This document shows positions 7,646 to 16,949 of a stretch of 64,000 bases of DNA, piece after piece. Numbering within the stretch: position 1 is the first letter of the stretch; each line of letters starts with the position of its first letter. This stretch comes from Dactylosporangium sp. AC04546. GTDB lineage: Bacteria; Actinomycetota; Actinomycetes; Mycobacteriales; Micromonosporaceae. Made by a program: the position numbers and the translations under genes. The notes beneath the pieces are model-generated. The model worked only from the letters and a program-made list of their open reading frames with translations. It did no database searches and had not been told where the DNA came from. The stretch lies in NCBI RefSeq assembly GCF_022095675.1, contig NZ_JAHYSG010000018.1:1-64000 (forward strand). The letters are read 5' to 3'.

Positions 7646-10423
7646 TCAGACCGTCAGCAGGGCGGCCAAGGCCTCGGCCGTCGCCGGGTGGGCGGTCAGC
7701 AGCGCCAGCGGCGCCGGGGATGACGGGGCGGTGGTCAGCGGCTGCCACGTCGGGTCCACGCCGATCAGCTCGGCCAGGGCGTCCGTCGTGGCCGGATGCG
7801 ACGACAGGAAGGCGGGGACCGGGCCGGACGTCGCGACGGCCGGCCCCTTCGGTGCGGAAGCCTTGGCCGACATCCACGGTGGGACGAAGGCGTCGACGGC
7901 CGGGAGGGTGGCCGGGAACGTGCGGCCGGCCTCGCGGATGAGGACCGGCACGAGTTCGCCGGCCTGGTCGCGCAGCGTGGTGATGAGCGTGGGGAGCCAC
8001 GGGAGCAGGACCGGGTCGGGGAGCTTGGCGAAGGCGTTCGAGATCAGCTCCACCACGAACGGGGCCAGCTTGGGGGCGGGCTCCAGGGCCTGGACGAAGC
8101 CGCTCAGATACTGCGGGAACGACGGCACCACCAGCGGGTTGGCCAGCAGGGCGGCGCAGCGGGCGCGCAGCTCCGGCAGCGGGAGCAGGCCCAGCTGGTG
8201 GTGGGCCGACCAGAGCAGGGCGACCTTCGCCGGGGACTCGGGGTGGGACTGGCGGACGGCGATCTCCAGCTGGGCCCGGTCGCAGCCCAGGGAGAGGGCC
8301 AGGCCCTCCATCGTGAACAGGAAGCCCAGCATGGCCGCGACCTGGCGGACGCCCGTCTCGTCGTCGACGAACGCCGTCGGGAGCAGCGTGCAGTAGTGGG
8401 CGTAGCCGGCCTTCACGAAGGACTCGCACCAGGCCGGCAGGGTGGGCTCGGTCGCCCGGTAGTGGGCCAGGAGGCGGCGGATGCGGCGCAGGACCTCCGG
8501 GGCGTCGTCGACCGTGCGCTCGGCGGCCAGCAGCTCGACCGCGCGGGCCCCCAGCTCGTCGGTGAAGCGGCGGCTGCCGAGGAACAGGATCGAGTCCTCG
8601 ACGGCTCGCAGGGCCACGGCCGCGGTCGCGTCCTGGGCCCAGACCGAGCGGCGCAGCCGCTGCTCGACGACCTGCTCGACGGTCACGCCCTCGTAGCCGA
8701 GCTCGATGACCACCCGCTGGTGCTTGCCGATGGCCAGGTCCCAGCTCTCCTGGATGGAGCGCTCGCCGAGCCGGCGGGTGCCCATGATCGGGCGGACCGC
8801 GCCGTCGGGCAGCAGGTAGCGCAGCATCCACAGCAGCTGCGAGCACGGCACCAGCTCGGGCTGGGCGTTGAGGTCGAGCAGGGCCCGCTGGACGGTGTTG
8901 CGCTGCAGGTCGAGGCCGATCGGGGCGAGCCGGTCGTAGACGTCGCGGGCCAGGGGCGGCAGCGCGTCGTAGCCGACCTGGCCGATGCGGTCGCCGCCGA
9001 GCAGGATCTCGCAGAGCCGCCGCACGTCGCGGCGGCCGGGGACGGACTCCTTCTCGATGCAGGTGACGGCCGCGTCCTGGAAGTCATACGGCGTCGGGCG
9101 GGCCCGGTTGCGCATGCCCGCCAGCAGGATCGACGTCTCGAAGACCGCGATGGCGTCGGCGGTGCTGGCCAGGTAGCCGTTGCGGCGGGCCAGCCGGACG
9201 ATGTCGACGCACCAGCCGAGCAGCTCCTCCTCGTCCAGCCCGTCGAGCGTGGGCGGGCTGGCCAGGAACCCCGACAGCCGGTCGGCGACGGGCTCGGCGG
9301 CCTCGGCGGACGCCACGGCCGGCAGCGCCTTGGCCGCCCGCTTGCGGGTGCCCTGCTGGCCGGTGAGCTGGAACGGCGTGAGCCGCGAGCGGGTGACCGC
9401 CTTCGCCCAGGTGGCGGCGGCGATCGACACCGAGCCCGAGGCCAGGCCGAACTGCGCCTCGATCGCCGAGTGGCTCGACGGGATCAGCCCGTAGAGCCAC
9501 TTCGTCGCCGAGCGCGGCGAGATGTCGAAGTCGGTCACGCCGTCGGCGGTGCCGAACTCGGCGACCCGGCTGGCCGCGTGGAACGCGCCGCAGACGTAGA
9601 GGCAGTCCGCCCGGTCGACGCCGGACGCGGCCAGGTGCTGGCGCATGCGGGTCCACATGTACCGCTCGCGGTCCTCGTCGACGCGAACCCGCCGCGCGTC
9701 GGGCGGGGAGAGCCGCCGGAACAGGCTGCCGATGAGGACCATGACCTGCCGGTAGGTGGCGTAGTCGGCGCCGGCGAGCGGCTGCTCGACATACTGGTCC
9801 CACCACTCCGACCAGTGGCGCACCTTGCCGTGGTGGAGCAGGTGCTCCTCCAGCTCGGCGAAGCGCGGCCGCAGGTCGCCGATCTCGATGCCGACGGCGT
9901 CGCCGTGCAGGTCGACCTCGGCGTCCTCGGAGCCGGCCGTGGCCGGCTTCTCCTGCGGCTGCCACTGGAAGACGTGGTCGGTTGACCGGTCGACCAGCAC
10001 CAGCTCGACGCCGGGCGTGTCGAGCGCGTAGGCGATCGCCTGATACTCGGCGGAGGCCTCGGTGATCGGCGCGACGACGCTCAGCGGGCCCCACTCCTTC
10101 GGGAACCCGTCGAGCTCCGACGCGAACGCCTGGAGCGCCACCGGCAGCTTGCAGTTACGCAGCTCGGTGAGCAGGGGCTGGAGGTCCTCGCACAGCTCGA
10201 GGTAGATGACCTTGGGCTGCTTCTCCCGCAGGCGGCGGACCATGGCCAGGCCGGACGCCGGCGAGTGGTGGCAGACCGGGAAGATCTCCAGCTCCTCGCG
10301 CAGCGCCCGGTCGACGTCGTCGACGATGCCGGCCAGGATCTCCGGCACGGCGCTGGGCCCAGCGGCGAAGGCGGTGGCCGCCTCCACCAGCTGGGTCCTC
10401 AGCGCGTTGAAGGGCTCAGTCAT
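7646..10423 (-). CDS. DUF5682 family protein of a MoxR-VWA system
   Basis: A 925-residue protein starting at ATG 10423, which overlaps the AAA+ stop by ATGA. The N-terminal third contains IFPVCHHSPASG, VIYLELCEDLQ, ELVLVDRS and CLYVCGAFHAA. This spaced H-E-D-H pattern resembles the TraB/ChaN/erythromycin-esterase type fold, but that is my inference and not an established assignment. The middle and C-terminal parts are mostly helical. The extreme C-terminus holds two similar segments (SSHPATTDALAELIG, TAHPATAEALAALLT). DUF5682 genes are regularly the last member of AAA+/VWA/DUF5691/SWIM clusters, as here. It is the best candidate for the effector of the system; the activity is unknown. Confidence 0.82.
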   Translation of the reverse strand: MTEPFNALRTQLVEAATAFAAGPSAVPEILAGIVDDVDRALREELEIFPVCHHSPASGLAMVRRLREKQPKVIYLELCEDLQPLLTELRNCKLPVALQAFASELDGFPKEWGPLSVVAPITEASAEYQAIAYALDTPGVELVLVDRSTDHVFQWQPQEKPATAGSEDAEVDLHGDAVGIEIGDLRPRFAELEEHLLHHGKVRHWSEWWDQYVEQPLAGADYATYRQVMVLIGSLFRRLSPPDARRVRVDEDRERYMWTRMRQHLAASGVDRADCLYVCGAFHAASRVAEFGTADGVTDFDISPRSATKWLYGLIPSSHSAIEAQFGLASGSVSIAAATWAKAVTRSRLTPFQLTGQQGTRKRAAKALPAVASAEAAEPVADRLSGFLASPPTLDGLDEEELLGWCVDIVRLARRNGYLASTADAIAVFETSILLAGMRNRARPTPYDFQDAAVTCIEKESVPGRRDVRRLCEILLGGDRIGQVGYDALPPLARDVYDRLAPIGLDLQRNTVQRALLDLNAQPELVPCSQLLWMLRYLLPDGAVRPIMGTRRLGERSIQESWDLAIGKHQRVVIELGYEGVTVEQVVEQRLRRSVWAQDATAAVALRAVEDSILFLGSRRFTDELGARAVELLAAERTVDDAPEVLRRIRRLLAHYRATEPTLPAWCESFVKAGYAHYCTLLPTAFVDDETGVRQVAAMLGFLFTMEGLALSLGCDRAQLEIAVRQSHPESPAKVALLWSAHHQLGLLPLPELRARCAALLANPLVVPSFPQYLSGFVQALEPAPKLAPFVVELISNAFAKLPDPVLLPWLPTLITTLRDQAGELVPVLIREAGRTFPATLPAVDAFVPPWMSAKASAPKGPAVATSGPVPAFLSSHPATTDALAELIGVDPTWQPLTTAPSSPAPLALLTAHPATAEALAALLTV

Positions 10424-11532
10424 GACAGGGTGGCGATCGCCTGGCGGCCGCCCTCCAGGAACTGGGGCCAGTCCCCGCCGTCCTCCTTGCTGCGCGGCTC
10501 GACGACGCCGTGCCAGTACTTGTTCAGGATCGCCAGGTCCTCCGGGCTGCGCCGGGCGAGCGAGCCGACCAGCGAGCCCGCGAGCGTCTCGGCCCGCAGC
10601 GTGCGGTCGCCGAAGAACGTGCTGTGCAGGATCGCGTCCTCGAGCACGCCGATCTGCTCGGCCGTGGACAGCGCCGACTCCAGCTTCTCGTCGTCGCTGG
10701 TCGCCGACGCCGCCGCGGCCCGCAGGTCGGCGAAGCTCTGCAGCAGGATGTCGAGCAGGTTCGGCGGGACGTCGAGCTCGATCTGGTGGCGGCGCAGCAG
10801 CTCGCTGGTGCGGAAGCGGACGATCTCCGCCTCGCTCTTCTTGTTGGTCACCACCGGGATGCGCACGAAGTTGAACCGCCGCTTGAGCGCCGAGGAGAGG
10901 TCGTTGACCCCGCGGTCGCGGCTGTTGGCGGTGGCGATGATCGAGAAGCCGGGCTGGGCGAAGACGATGTTGTCCTCGTCGAGCTCGGGGATCGAGATGT
11001 ACTTCTCGGAGAGGATCGAGATCAGCGCGTCCTGCACGTCGCTGGTCGACCGGGTGAGCTCCTCGAAGCGGCCGATGACGCCCCGCTCCATCGACGTCAT
11101 GATCGGCGAGGGGATCATCGAGGCCCGGGACTGGCCCTTGGCGATGACCATCGAGACGTTCCACGAATACTTGATGTGGTCCTCGGTCGTGCCCGCGGTG
11201 CCCTGCACGACGAGCGTCGAGTTGCGCGAGATCGCCGCGGCGAGCAGCTCGGCCAGCCAGCTCTTGCCGGTGCCGGGGTCGCCGATGAGCAGCAGGCCGC
11301 GGTCGGAGGCGAGCGTGACGATGCTGCGCTCGACGAAGCTGCGGTCGCCGAACCACTTCTGGGAGATCTCGCGGTCGAGCCCGTCGGCCCGCTCGGAGCC
11401 GAGGACGAACAGGCGCACCATCTTGGGGCTCAGCCGCCACGAGAACGGCTTGGGGCCGTCGTCGATCGACTCCAGCCAGTCGAGCTCCTCGGCGTACTTC
11501 ACCTCGGCGGGGGCGCGGAGCATGTCGGTCAT
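10420..11532 (-). CDS. MoxR-like AAA+ ATPase
   Basis: A 370-residue protein. ATG at 11532 follows AGGAG, 12 nt after the VWA gene stop. Walker A is GDPGTGKSW near residue 86. A Walker B-like/sensor region includes PELDEDNIVFAQPGFSIIATANSRD, and an arginine-rich ALKRRFNFVRIP segment follows, the usual MoxR order. MoxR ATPases normally remodel or load metal into a partner, working with VWA proteins. The VWA gene is immediately upstream and the DUF5682 gene overlaps downstream (ATGA), so a ternary complex is likely. Confidence 0.88.
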   Translation of the reverse strand: MTDMLRAPAEVKYAEELDWLESIDDGPKPFSWRLSPKMVRLFVLGSERADGLDREISQKWFGDRSFVERSIVTLASDRGLLLIGDPGTGKSWLAELLAAAISRNSTLVVQGTAGTTEDHIKYSWNVSMVIAKGQSRASMIPSPIMTSMERGVIGRFEELTRSTSDVQDALISILSEKYISIPELDEDNIVFAQPGFSIIATANSRDRGVNDLSSALKRRFNFVRIPVVTNKKSEAEIVRFRTSELLRRHQIELDVPPNLLDILLQSFADLRAAAASATSDDEKLESALSTAEQIGVLEDAILHSTFFGDRTLRAETLAGSLVGSLARRSPEDLAILNKYWHGVVEPRSKEDGGDWPQFLEGGRQAIATLS

Positions 11533-11544
11533 GAGGGGTTTCTC

Positions 11545-12858
11545 CTAAGCGAGGAAGCTCTTGAGTTCGGTGACAAGCTTTTTGATGTGCCCGGACAGCA
11601 CCGGCGCGCCCATGTCCTTGAAGCGCTGGCGGAACCACGGGTTGACGCTCTGCTGGCCGCCGCTGCTGACCGAGCCGACCGGGATGAACTTGACCCCGGA
11701 GCGGTGCATGGCCTGCATCGAGTCGAACAGCGGCTGCTGGTGCCACTCGTAGAAGTCGGAGATCCAGACCACGACGGTGTTGCGCGGGTCGGCGACCTTG
11801 GGCTGGGCGAGCGCCATGGCGACCGTGCCGTCGGTGCCACCGCCGAGCCGGGTGCGCAGCAGCACCTCGAACGGGTCGTGCACCCACGGCGTCAGGTCGA
11901 GCGCCCGCGTGTCGTAGGCGATCAGGTGGACGTCGACCTTGGGCAGCCCCGCGAAGATCGAGGCGAGGATCGTGCAGTTGACCATCGCGTTGACCATCGA
12001 GCCGGACTGGTCGACCACGACGATCAGCCGGGCCGGCGTGGTGCGCTTGGCGGTCTGCTTGTAGAAGAGCCGGTCGACGTAGAGCCGCTCGTCCTCGGGG
12101 CTCCAGTTGGTCAGGTTCTTCCAGATGGTGCGCTCGAGGTCGAGGTTGCGGAACACGCGCTTCGGCGGCACCGACCGGTCGATCTCCCCCACGCTGGTCT
12201 GCTGGACCTGCGTGCGCAGCACCTCGGCGACCTCGTCGACGAACCGCCGGATGAGCGCCTTGGCGTTGGCGAGCGCGACGCCGGAGAGGTTGTCCTTGTC
12301 GCGCAGGAGCTGCTCGATGAGCGACATGCTCGGGGTGAGCTGCCGGGCCAGCGCCGGGTCGGCCAGGACCTCGCGCAGGTGCATGCGGCGGACCAGGTCG
12401 CCTTCGAGGCCGGCCAGGACCGAGCCGAGGCCGCCCGCGTTGGGCCGGCCACGCAGCTCGCCCGGGTCCATGCCGAGGGCGCGCTCGAACCAGCCGGCGT
12501 CGGACTGCCAGGTCGCCAGCTGGGTGGCGCTCACGTTGCCGGTGCCGGTGGCGAAGACGTTGACGAGCAGCTTCGACACGAGCGCGGCGCGGCGGACCTC
12601 GTCCCCCGTGTCCCCCATCTCGCCCGCGCCCTCGCCCTCGGGCTTCATCAGGCCCTCGAACTCGCCGGCCAGCTCCGGGTGGCGCTGCACCAGGTTGTCG
12701 ACCGAGACGCCCGGGTCGAGCAGGGCGGGCGGGAGGCCGATGTCGTTGACGATCGCGACGCTGGCGGACTCCAGCGACAACTGCTCGTCGGCCTCGAACA
12801 GCCGGCCCAGCATCCGCCAGTAGAGCACCTGGCGGCGGTTCTCGTCGGCGGCGTTCAC
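11545..12858 (-). CDS. VWA domain protein with intact MIDAS motif
   Basis: A 437-residue protein. The GTG start at 12858 overlaps the DUF5691 stop (GTGA); the open frame upstream of it is out of register with the real DUF5691 gene. The N-terminal half is helical. The C-terminal half is a von Willebrand A domain with the metal-ion-dependent adhesion motif DQSGSM, a later GGGTDG and WISDFYEW. VWA proteins act as partners of MoxR ATPases, and the adjacent AAA+ gene 12 nt downstream fits this. The likely role is substrate or effector binding controlled by ATP-driven remodelling. Confidence 0.87.
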   Translation of the reverse strand: MNAADENRRQVLYWRMLGRLFEADEQLSLESASVAIVNDIGLPPALLDPGVSVDNLVQRHPELAGEFEGLMKPEGEGAGEMGDTGDEVRRAALVSKLLVNVFATGTGNVSATQLATWQSDAGWFERALGMDPGELRGRPNAGGLGSVLAGLEGDLVRRMHLREVLADPALARQLTPSMSLIEQLLRDKDNLSGVALANAKALIRRFVDEVAEVLRTQVQQTSVGEIDRSVPPKRVFRNLDLERTIWKNLTNWSPEDERLYVDRLFYKQTAKRTTPARLIVVVDQSGSMVNAMVNCTILASIFAGLPKVDVHLIAYDTRALDLTPWVHDPFEVLLRTRLGGGTDGTVAMALAQPKVADPRNTVVVWISDFYEWHQQPLFDSMQAMHRSGVKFIPVGSVSSGGQQSVNPWFRQRFKDMGAPVLSGHIKKLVTELKSFLA

Positions 12859-14192
12859 TTCCTCAGCAGCCTTCCCGCGCGCTCGCTCAGCACCTGCACC
12901 GCCTCGCCGGCCGCCTTCGCGGCCTTGCTGTCGGTCGGGCCGAGCGCCCAGTCGGTGGTGTGGACGGCGGCGGTCTTCTTCTTCACCGTCGTCTCGACCG
13001 CGATCGGCTGGACCGTCCACCGCCCGGCGTCCCAGCGCAGCAGGCCGATGACGGCGGACGCGGCGGTCACCATCTCGGGGGTGAGCGGCCCGCAGCCGGG
13101 CAGCCGCGTGGTGTCGACCGGGATCGGGCTCTGGCCCTCGACGAACACCGGCTCGGCGATGCGGGCCGGGTGCCGGTCGAGCGGCGGGACAGCCGGGGCC
13201 AGCGCGCCGGTGAGCAGCACCCGGGCGGTCGCGAACGGCTCGGCCGGGGCGCCCGGCTTGGCCCGGTCGTCGTGCCAGACCAGGTCGCCGCTCGCGAGCA
13301 GGGGCATGTCGGTGAGGTCGAGGCTGCGGCGCTCGGCGAGCGCTGTCATGAGCATCGGCTGGCCCTGGAACAGCCCCCAGATCGCCGGGCCGACGATCGT
13401 GTCGACCTTCGCGGCGGCGACGCTCGCGCGCACCAGCCGCGGCTCGGCGCCGCCGGCCTCCAGCACGCCGTGGACCTGGATCTGCACGGCGGTGCCGTGC
13501 TCGTGGACGTCGGCGCCGAGCACCAGCAGGCGGCCGGTCACCGGCTCGGCGCCTTCGGCCCGCTGGGCGCGCCCGCCGTCCTGCGCCAGCAGCAGCGCAC
13601 GGCTCCACAGGTCGGCCCAGCGGCGCACCGGCACCCGCTCCAGGGTGGCGATCGGGCTGGACGCGCGCAACTCGGCGGCGAGCCCGTCGAGCAGCACCGC
13701 CAGGCGGCGCAGCTCCGGGTCGGCGAGCGTCGCCTCGATCACCTGGCCGGCGGCCGAGACGAGGTCGTGGTCGACGCCGCGCCAGCCGGTGATCGCCAGC
13801 TCGCGCAGCCAGGAGCGGCTGCCGGCGAGCAGGTTGGCCGCCGTCGCGGCGGGGCCGGGCTCGCCCGACCAGGCCGCGCGGGTGCGGCTCAGGGCGGCGT
13901 CGGCCCGGACGAGCAGCGCGTCGTGGGCGGCGCCGAGGATCGCGACGCGGGCCGCGGCCAGGGCGAACAGGTGCTCGTCGGCGATCGAGCCGGCCGCGAT
14001 CTTCTCCACGGCCTCGGTGACCCGGTCGGCCAGCGGGCTGCCGGCGAAGGCGCCGGCCAGGTCGGTCAGGGCGGCGGCGCGGTCCTCGTCGACGCGGGCG
14101 AACCCGGCGACGAGTCCCTCGTCCACCGCGGCGAGCAGGTCGAGCGCCTCGGGAAGGCCCTCGTCCTCGGTGTTGTCGAGCAGGGCAAGCAT
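12855..14192 (-). CDS. DUF5691 family protein
   Basis: A 445-residue protein starting at ATG 14192 (MLALLDNTEDEG), which shares bases with the stop of the SWIM gene (TGATG). It is rich in alanine-leucine helices, with a beta-containing C-terminal region (RPLLVLGADVHEHGT-like segment and PLLASGDLVWHDD). It has no recognisable catalytic motif and no membrane segment. DUF5691 is known mainly from its place between SWIM and VWA/MoxR genes. It may be a scaffold or regulator of that system; this is inferred from context only. Confidence 0.78.
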   Translation of the reverse strand: MLALLDNTEDEGLPEALDLLAAVDEGLVAGFARVDEDRAAALTDLAGAFAGSPLADRVTEAVEKIAAGSIADEHLFALAAARVAILGAAHDALLVRADAALSRTRAAWSGEPGPAATAANLLAGSRSWLRELAITGWRGVDHDLVSAAGQVIEATLADPELRRLAVLLDGLAAELRASSPIATLERVPVRRWADLWSRALLLAQDGGRAQRAEGAEPVTGRLLVLGADVHEHGTAVQIQVHGVLEAGGAEPRLVRASVAAAKVDTIVGPAIWGLFQGQPMLMTALAERRSLDLTDMPLLASGDLVWHDDRAKPGAPAEPFATARVLLTGALAPAVPPLDRHPARIAEPVFVEGQSPIPVDTTRLPGCGPLTPEMVTAASAVIGLLRWDAGRWTVQPIAVETTVKKKTAAVHTTDWALGPTDSKAAKAAGEAVQVLSERAGRLLRK

Positions 14193-14680
14193 CAGCGAGC
14201 TCCTGTCCCCGGGAACCAGTGCAGCTCCGGGATGGGGTCGGTGGTGACGGGCAGCTCCAGATAGGCCAGGTGGCGCAGGAAGCTGCTGAAGACGGTGGCG
14301 GCGGGCGACGGCTCGTGGTGGGAGCGCAGGCCCTGGAGCAGGCTCTTGCCCTCCTCGACCTCGATGCGCAGGTAGCGGGCGACGCGATCGGCCCCGTACT
14401 GCAGGACGGCCTCGTCGAGCAGCGCCTGGAGGTGCTTGCACGGCGAGGAGCCGCGTAACCCGCCGCACGGCCGGTTGTTGTTGGTGCTGCAGCTCAGCCC
14501 GTGCGAGCCCGCACCGATCGAGGAGACATAGACCCGCTCGATGTCCGAGCCGCTCGACACAACGCCCTGGAGGCGGCCGTCAGCGAGCTCGACGAACGGA
14601 ACCTTGGCCAGCTTCCGGGGTTGCACCGGCGCGATCACCGGCGCCGCCGACCGCTGCGCGAAATCCAAGTCCAGATCCAC
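14192..14680 (-). CDS. SWIM zinc-finger protein
   Basis: A 162-residue protein. I chose the GTG at 14680 (VDLDLDFAQRS); the upstream extension has no family-like content. A SWIM-type Cys-Cys...Cys-x-His pattern is present as GLSCSTNN, RPCGG and SPCKHLQALL. SWIM domains bind zinc and mediate nucleic-acid or protein contacts. It is the first gene of the five-gene operon and overlaps the DUF5691 start, so it may supply the sensing or recruiting module. Confidence 0.78.
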   Translation of the reverse strand: MDLDLDFAQRSAAPVIAPVQPRKLAKVPFVELADGRLQGVVSSGSDIERVYVSSIGAGSHGLSCSTNNNRPCGGLRGSSPCKHLQALLDEAVLQYGADRVARYLRIEVEEGKSLLQGLRSHHEPSPAATVFSSFLRHLAYLELPVTTDPIPELHWFPGTGAR

Positions 14681-14717
14681 GCGGGTAGTTGTACAGCACC
14701 GGTACGACAAAACCGGA

Positions 14718-15881
14718 TCAGGCCTGCGTAACCGCCGTCCGAAGGCAGTCGGGGACGTCGAGCGCGTGGTACGGCCATTCACTTGGTTCGATGTTGTGGA
14801 TGAAGTTGGCGTACACCACCGCCCCCAGCAGCGCGGCGACCGGCCGCAGCAGCGCGGCCACCCGGATCGGGTCGCTGCCGGGCGCCACCCGCCGCCATTG
14901 CGCGGCCCAGTGCTCGATCAATGCGGCCTCGTCCGAGGGCGGAAGACCCTGCGTCAGGCGCAGGATGTCGAAACCCGGGTGGCCGAGGAACGCGTCGCCC
15001 CAGTCCAGCACCGCCAGCGGTACACCCGGAGCCGCCCGCACATTGCCGGGATGGAAGTCGCCGTGCACGAGCGTGTCCGGCACCCCGCAGTCGGCGACCG
15101 CCGCCAACCGCTCAGGCAGGCCGCTCAGCAGCTCGTCGAGCCCGAAGATCTCCGAGAGCCACGGCTCCGCCGCGACCATGATCTGGCGGTACAGGAGCGT
15201 TCCGCGCCGATCGAGAACTCCCCGCGGCGGCTCGTCGAGGGCCCAGCGCTGCACCCCGTGCAGCAGATCGGCCATCGCGAAGCGCTCGGCCGCCGGCGCG
15301 CCGAACCGGTCCTCGCCGGGGAGGTCGCCGAGCAGCTGGCGCCCGGTGCCGTCGGCGGCGAGCAGGCGGGGTGCGGCCCCCGGGGCGACCACCCCGAGCC
15401 AGGCCAGCACCTCGCTCTCGGCCTTCAGGAAGGGCGGAAGGTGCTTCAGCCAGTACCGCCGGGAAACCCCGTCGAGCTGCCACAACGCGGACAGGTTCCA
15501 GGTCTTGCGCTGGACGGTGCGCACCGGCGCGCCGAGGCCCAGGTAGCGCAGCTCGGCGGCGGCCCACCGCAGGCTCGCCTCCGGCCCGCCGACCTCCGCG
15601 TACGGCGCGCGCCGCGGATGCGGGTGCAGGTCCACGTCGGCCGGGGCCAGCCCCGGCACCGGTCCATGCACCGAGGCCAGGTAGGTGACCGCGCCGCCCG
15701 GCTGCTGCGGCCGTTCGGCGTGCAGCAGCCGCAGCACGGTGACCTCGGCGCCGAACCGGTCACGCGCACCGGCGACGACGTCGGCCACCTCGGCCCACCA
15801 CGGAAGATCAACGTCGAAGGCGGGTAACGAGCCCAGCACGGATCCCGAACCGTCGACGAGCACCAGCGTCACCGTCCGCAC
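14718..15881 (-). CDS. Phosphotransferase family (APH fold) protein with N-terminal extension
   Basis: A 387-residue protein. The C-terminal ~250 residues carry the APH/choline-kinase catalytic loop LVHGDFHPGN and the metal-binding LDWGDAFLG, so kinase activity on a small molecule is plausible. Residues 1-120 form a separate beta-rich domain (TVTLVLVDGSGSVLGSLPAF), which resembles a Nudix-like or substrate-recognition region but lacks a Nudix box that I can see. Antibiotic resistance should not be assumed, because many actinomycete APH-fold kinases act on metabolites. The gene starts 19 nt downstream of the Sufu gene stop on the same strand. Confidence 0.75.
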   Translation of the reverse strand: MRTVTLVLVDGSGSVLGSLPAFDVDLPWWAEVADVVAGARDRFGAEVTVLRLLHAERPQQPGGAVTYLASVHGPVPGLAPADVDLHPHPRRAPYAEVGGPEASLRWAAAELRYLGLGAPVRTVQRKTWNLSALWQLDGVSRRYWLKHLPPFLKAESEVLAWLGVVAPGAAPRLLAADGTGRQLLGDLPGEDRFGAPAAERFAMADLLHGVQRWALDEPPRGVLDRRGTLLYRQIMVAAEPWLSEIFGLDELLSGLPERLAAVADCGVPDTLVHGDFHPGNVRAAPGVPLAVLDWGDAFLGHPGFDILRLTQGLPPSDEAALIEHWAAQWRRVAPGSDPIRVAALLRPVAALLGAVVYANFIHNIEPSEWPYHALDVPDCLRTAVTQA

Positions 15882-15900
15882 ATCCGCACACGATAGTGCG

Positions 15901-16941
15901 TCAGCCGACCGTCTCCACCACGTTGCCGTCGCTGTCGCGCAGGCCGGACCGGGTGATCTCGACGATTAGCGACTCGGCGGCCGGCACCGCCCGCACGCCG
16001 GCCTCGGGGATCAGCACCGAGACCAGCCCGTCGAGCGCCTCCACGGTGAGCACGACCTCCAGCGTGCTCGACTCCTCCTCGGCGCCGACGAGGTAGCTCC
16101 CGGACGTGAACACCGCGGTGGACTCGGGGCCGTTGACGGTCAGCGGCCGGCCGAACGGCAGGCGGCCGAGCAGCGTCAGGGCCACCCGCTCGGCGATGTG
16201 CGCGCCGACGACCAGCCTGATCAGGTCGCCGTCGGGGCGCCAGGCGAACTCGGCGACGGCCAGGGTGCCGGTGGCCGAGCCGTCGCGGCGGCGGCCCTCC
16301 TCGACCGCCTCGGCGATGTCCGGGTCGTCGGTGGCCGAGCCGCGGTCGAGGTCGGTGACCAGCAGCGGCAGCCGCTCGGCGAGCAGGTCGAGCAGGTCCC
16401 GGACGCTCCAGGCCTGGGTCGCCGCATACTCGTCGGGGGTGAGGCCGACGATCTGGAGGAACTGCACGACGCCGTGCGGGGTCTCGATCGTGCCGAGCTC
16501 CGGATCCTCGGTGAACGCGATCGCCCGGATGAGCGTCTCCCGGTCGAGCGCGATCGGCCCGTTGAGGTCCATGTGGTGGTTGACCTCGAACCAGTTGCCG
16601 GTCTCGAACACGTACCGCGCGAGGTTCTGCAGGAAGTTGGCGGCCCAGATCGGCGGGTCCTCGTCGGCCGGGTCGCGGCGCAGCCGGAATGTGAACTCGA
16701 AGCCCCACCCGGACTCCTCGGCGGTCTCCGACACCTTCTCGTAGAGCTCGGTCATGCCGTAGCTGACGATGTGCCAGTGCGGCACCGGATCCAGCCGCGG
16801 GTAGTAGCTGATGCCGTCGAGCGGGTCGGGCCCGCCGAGCCGCCACTTGATCAGGGTGGCGAAGTGCTTCGGCTCGACGCCGGGATAGAGCCGCTCAAGG
16901 GCGGCGTCGATGGCGTCCCAGCCGGGTGCGTCGGAGGTCAC
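15901..16941 (-). CDS. Suppressor-of-fused (Sufu) domain protein
   Basis: A 346-residue protein. GTG at 16941 (VTSDAPGWDAID) starts 8 nt after the SGNH gene stop; an in-frame GTG at 16977 is possible but would overlap that gene. The N-terminal half matches bacterial Sufu domains (ALERLYPG, HWHIVSYGMTELYEK, GWGFEFTFRLRR, PIWAANFLQNLARYVFETG, YAATQAWSVRDLLDLL). Bacterial Sufu domains are common in polymorphic-toxin immunity genes, where they bind a partner protein. No toxin is seen next to this one, so its partner is unknown. Confidence 0.82.
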   Translation of the reverse strand: MTSDAPGWDAIDAALERLYPGVEPKHFATLIKWRLGGPDPLDGISYYPRLDPVPHWHIVSYGMTELYEKVSETAEESGWGFEFTFRLRRDPADEDPPIWAANFLQNLARYVFETGNWFEVNHHMDLNGPIALDRETLIRAIAFTEDPELGTIETPHGVVQFLQIVGLTPDEYAATQAWSVRDLLDLLAERLPLLVTDLDRGSATDDPDIAEAVEEGRRRDGSATGTLAVAEFAWRPDGDLIRLVVGAHIAERVALTLLGRLPFGRPLTVNGPESTAVFTSGSYLVGAEEESSTLEVVLTVEALDGLVSVLIPEAGVRAVPAAESLIVEITRSGLRDSDGNVVETVG

Positions 16942-16949
16942 CCGGTGAT

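Noticed and set aside
10510..14247. Long plus-strand open frame across the MoxR-VWA operon
   Set aside because: Low-complexity composition and fully antisense to genes with clear Walker and MIDAS motifs.
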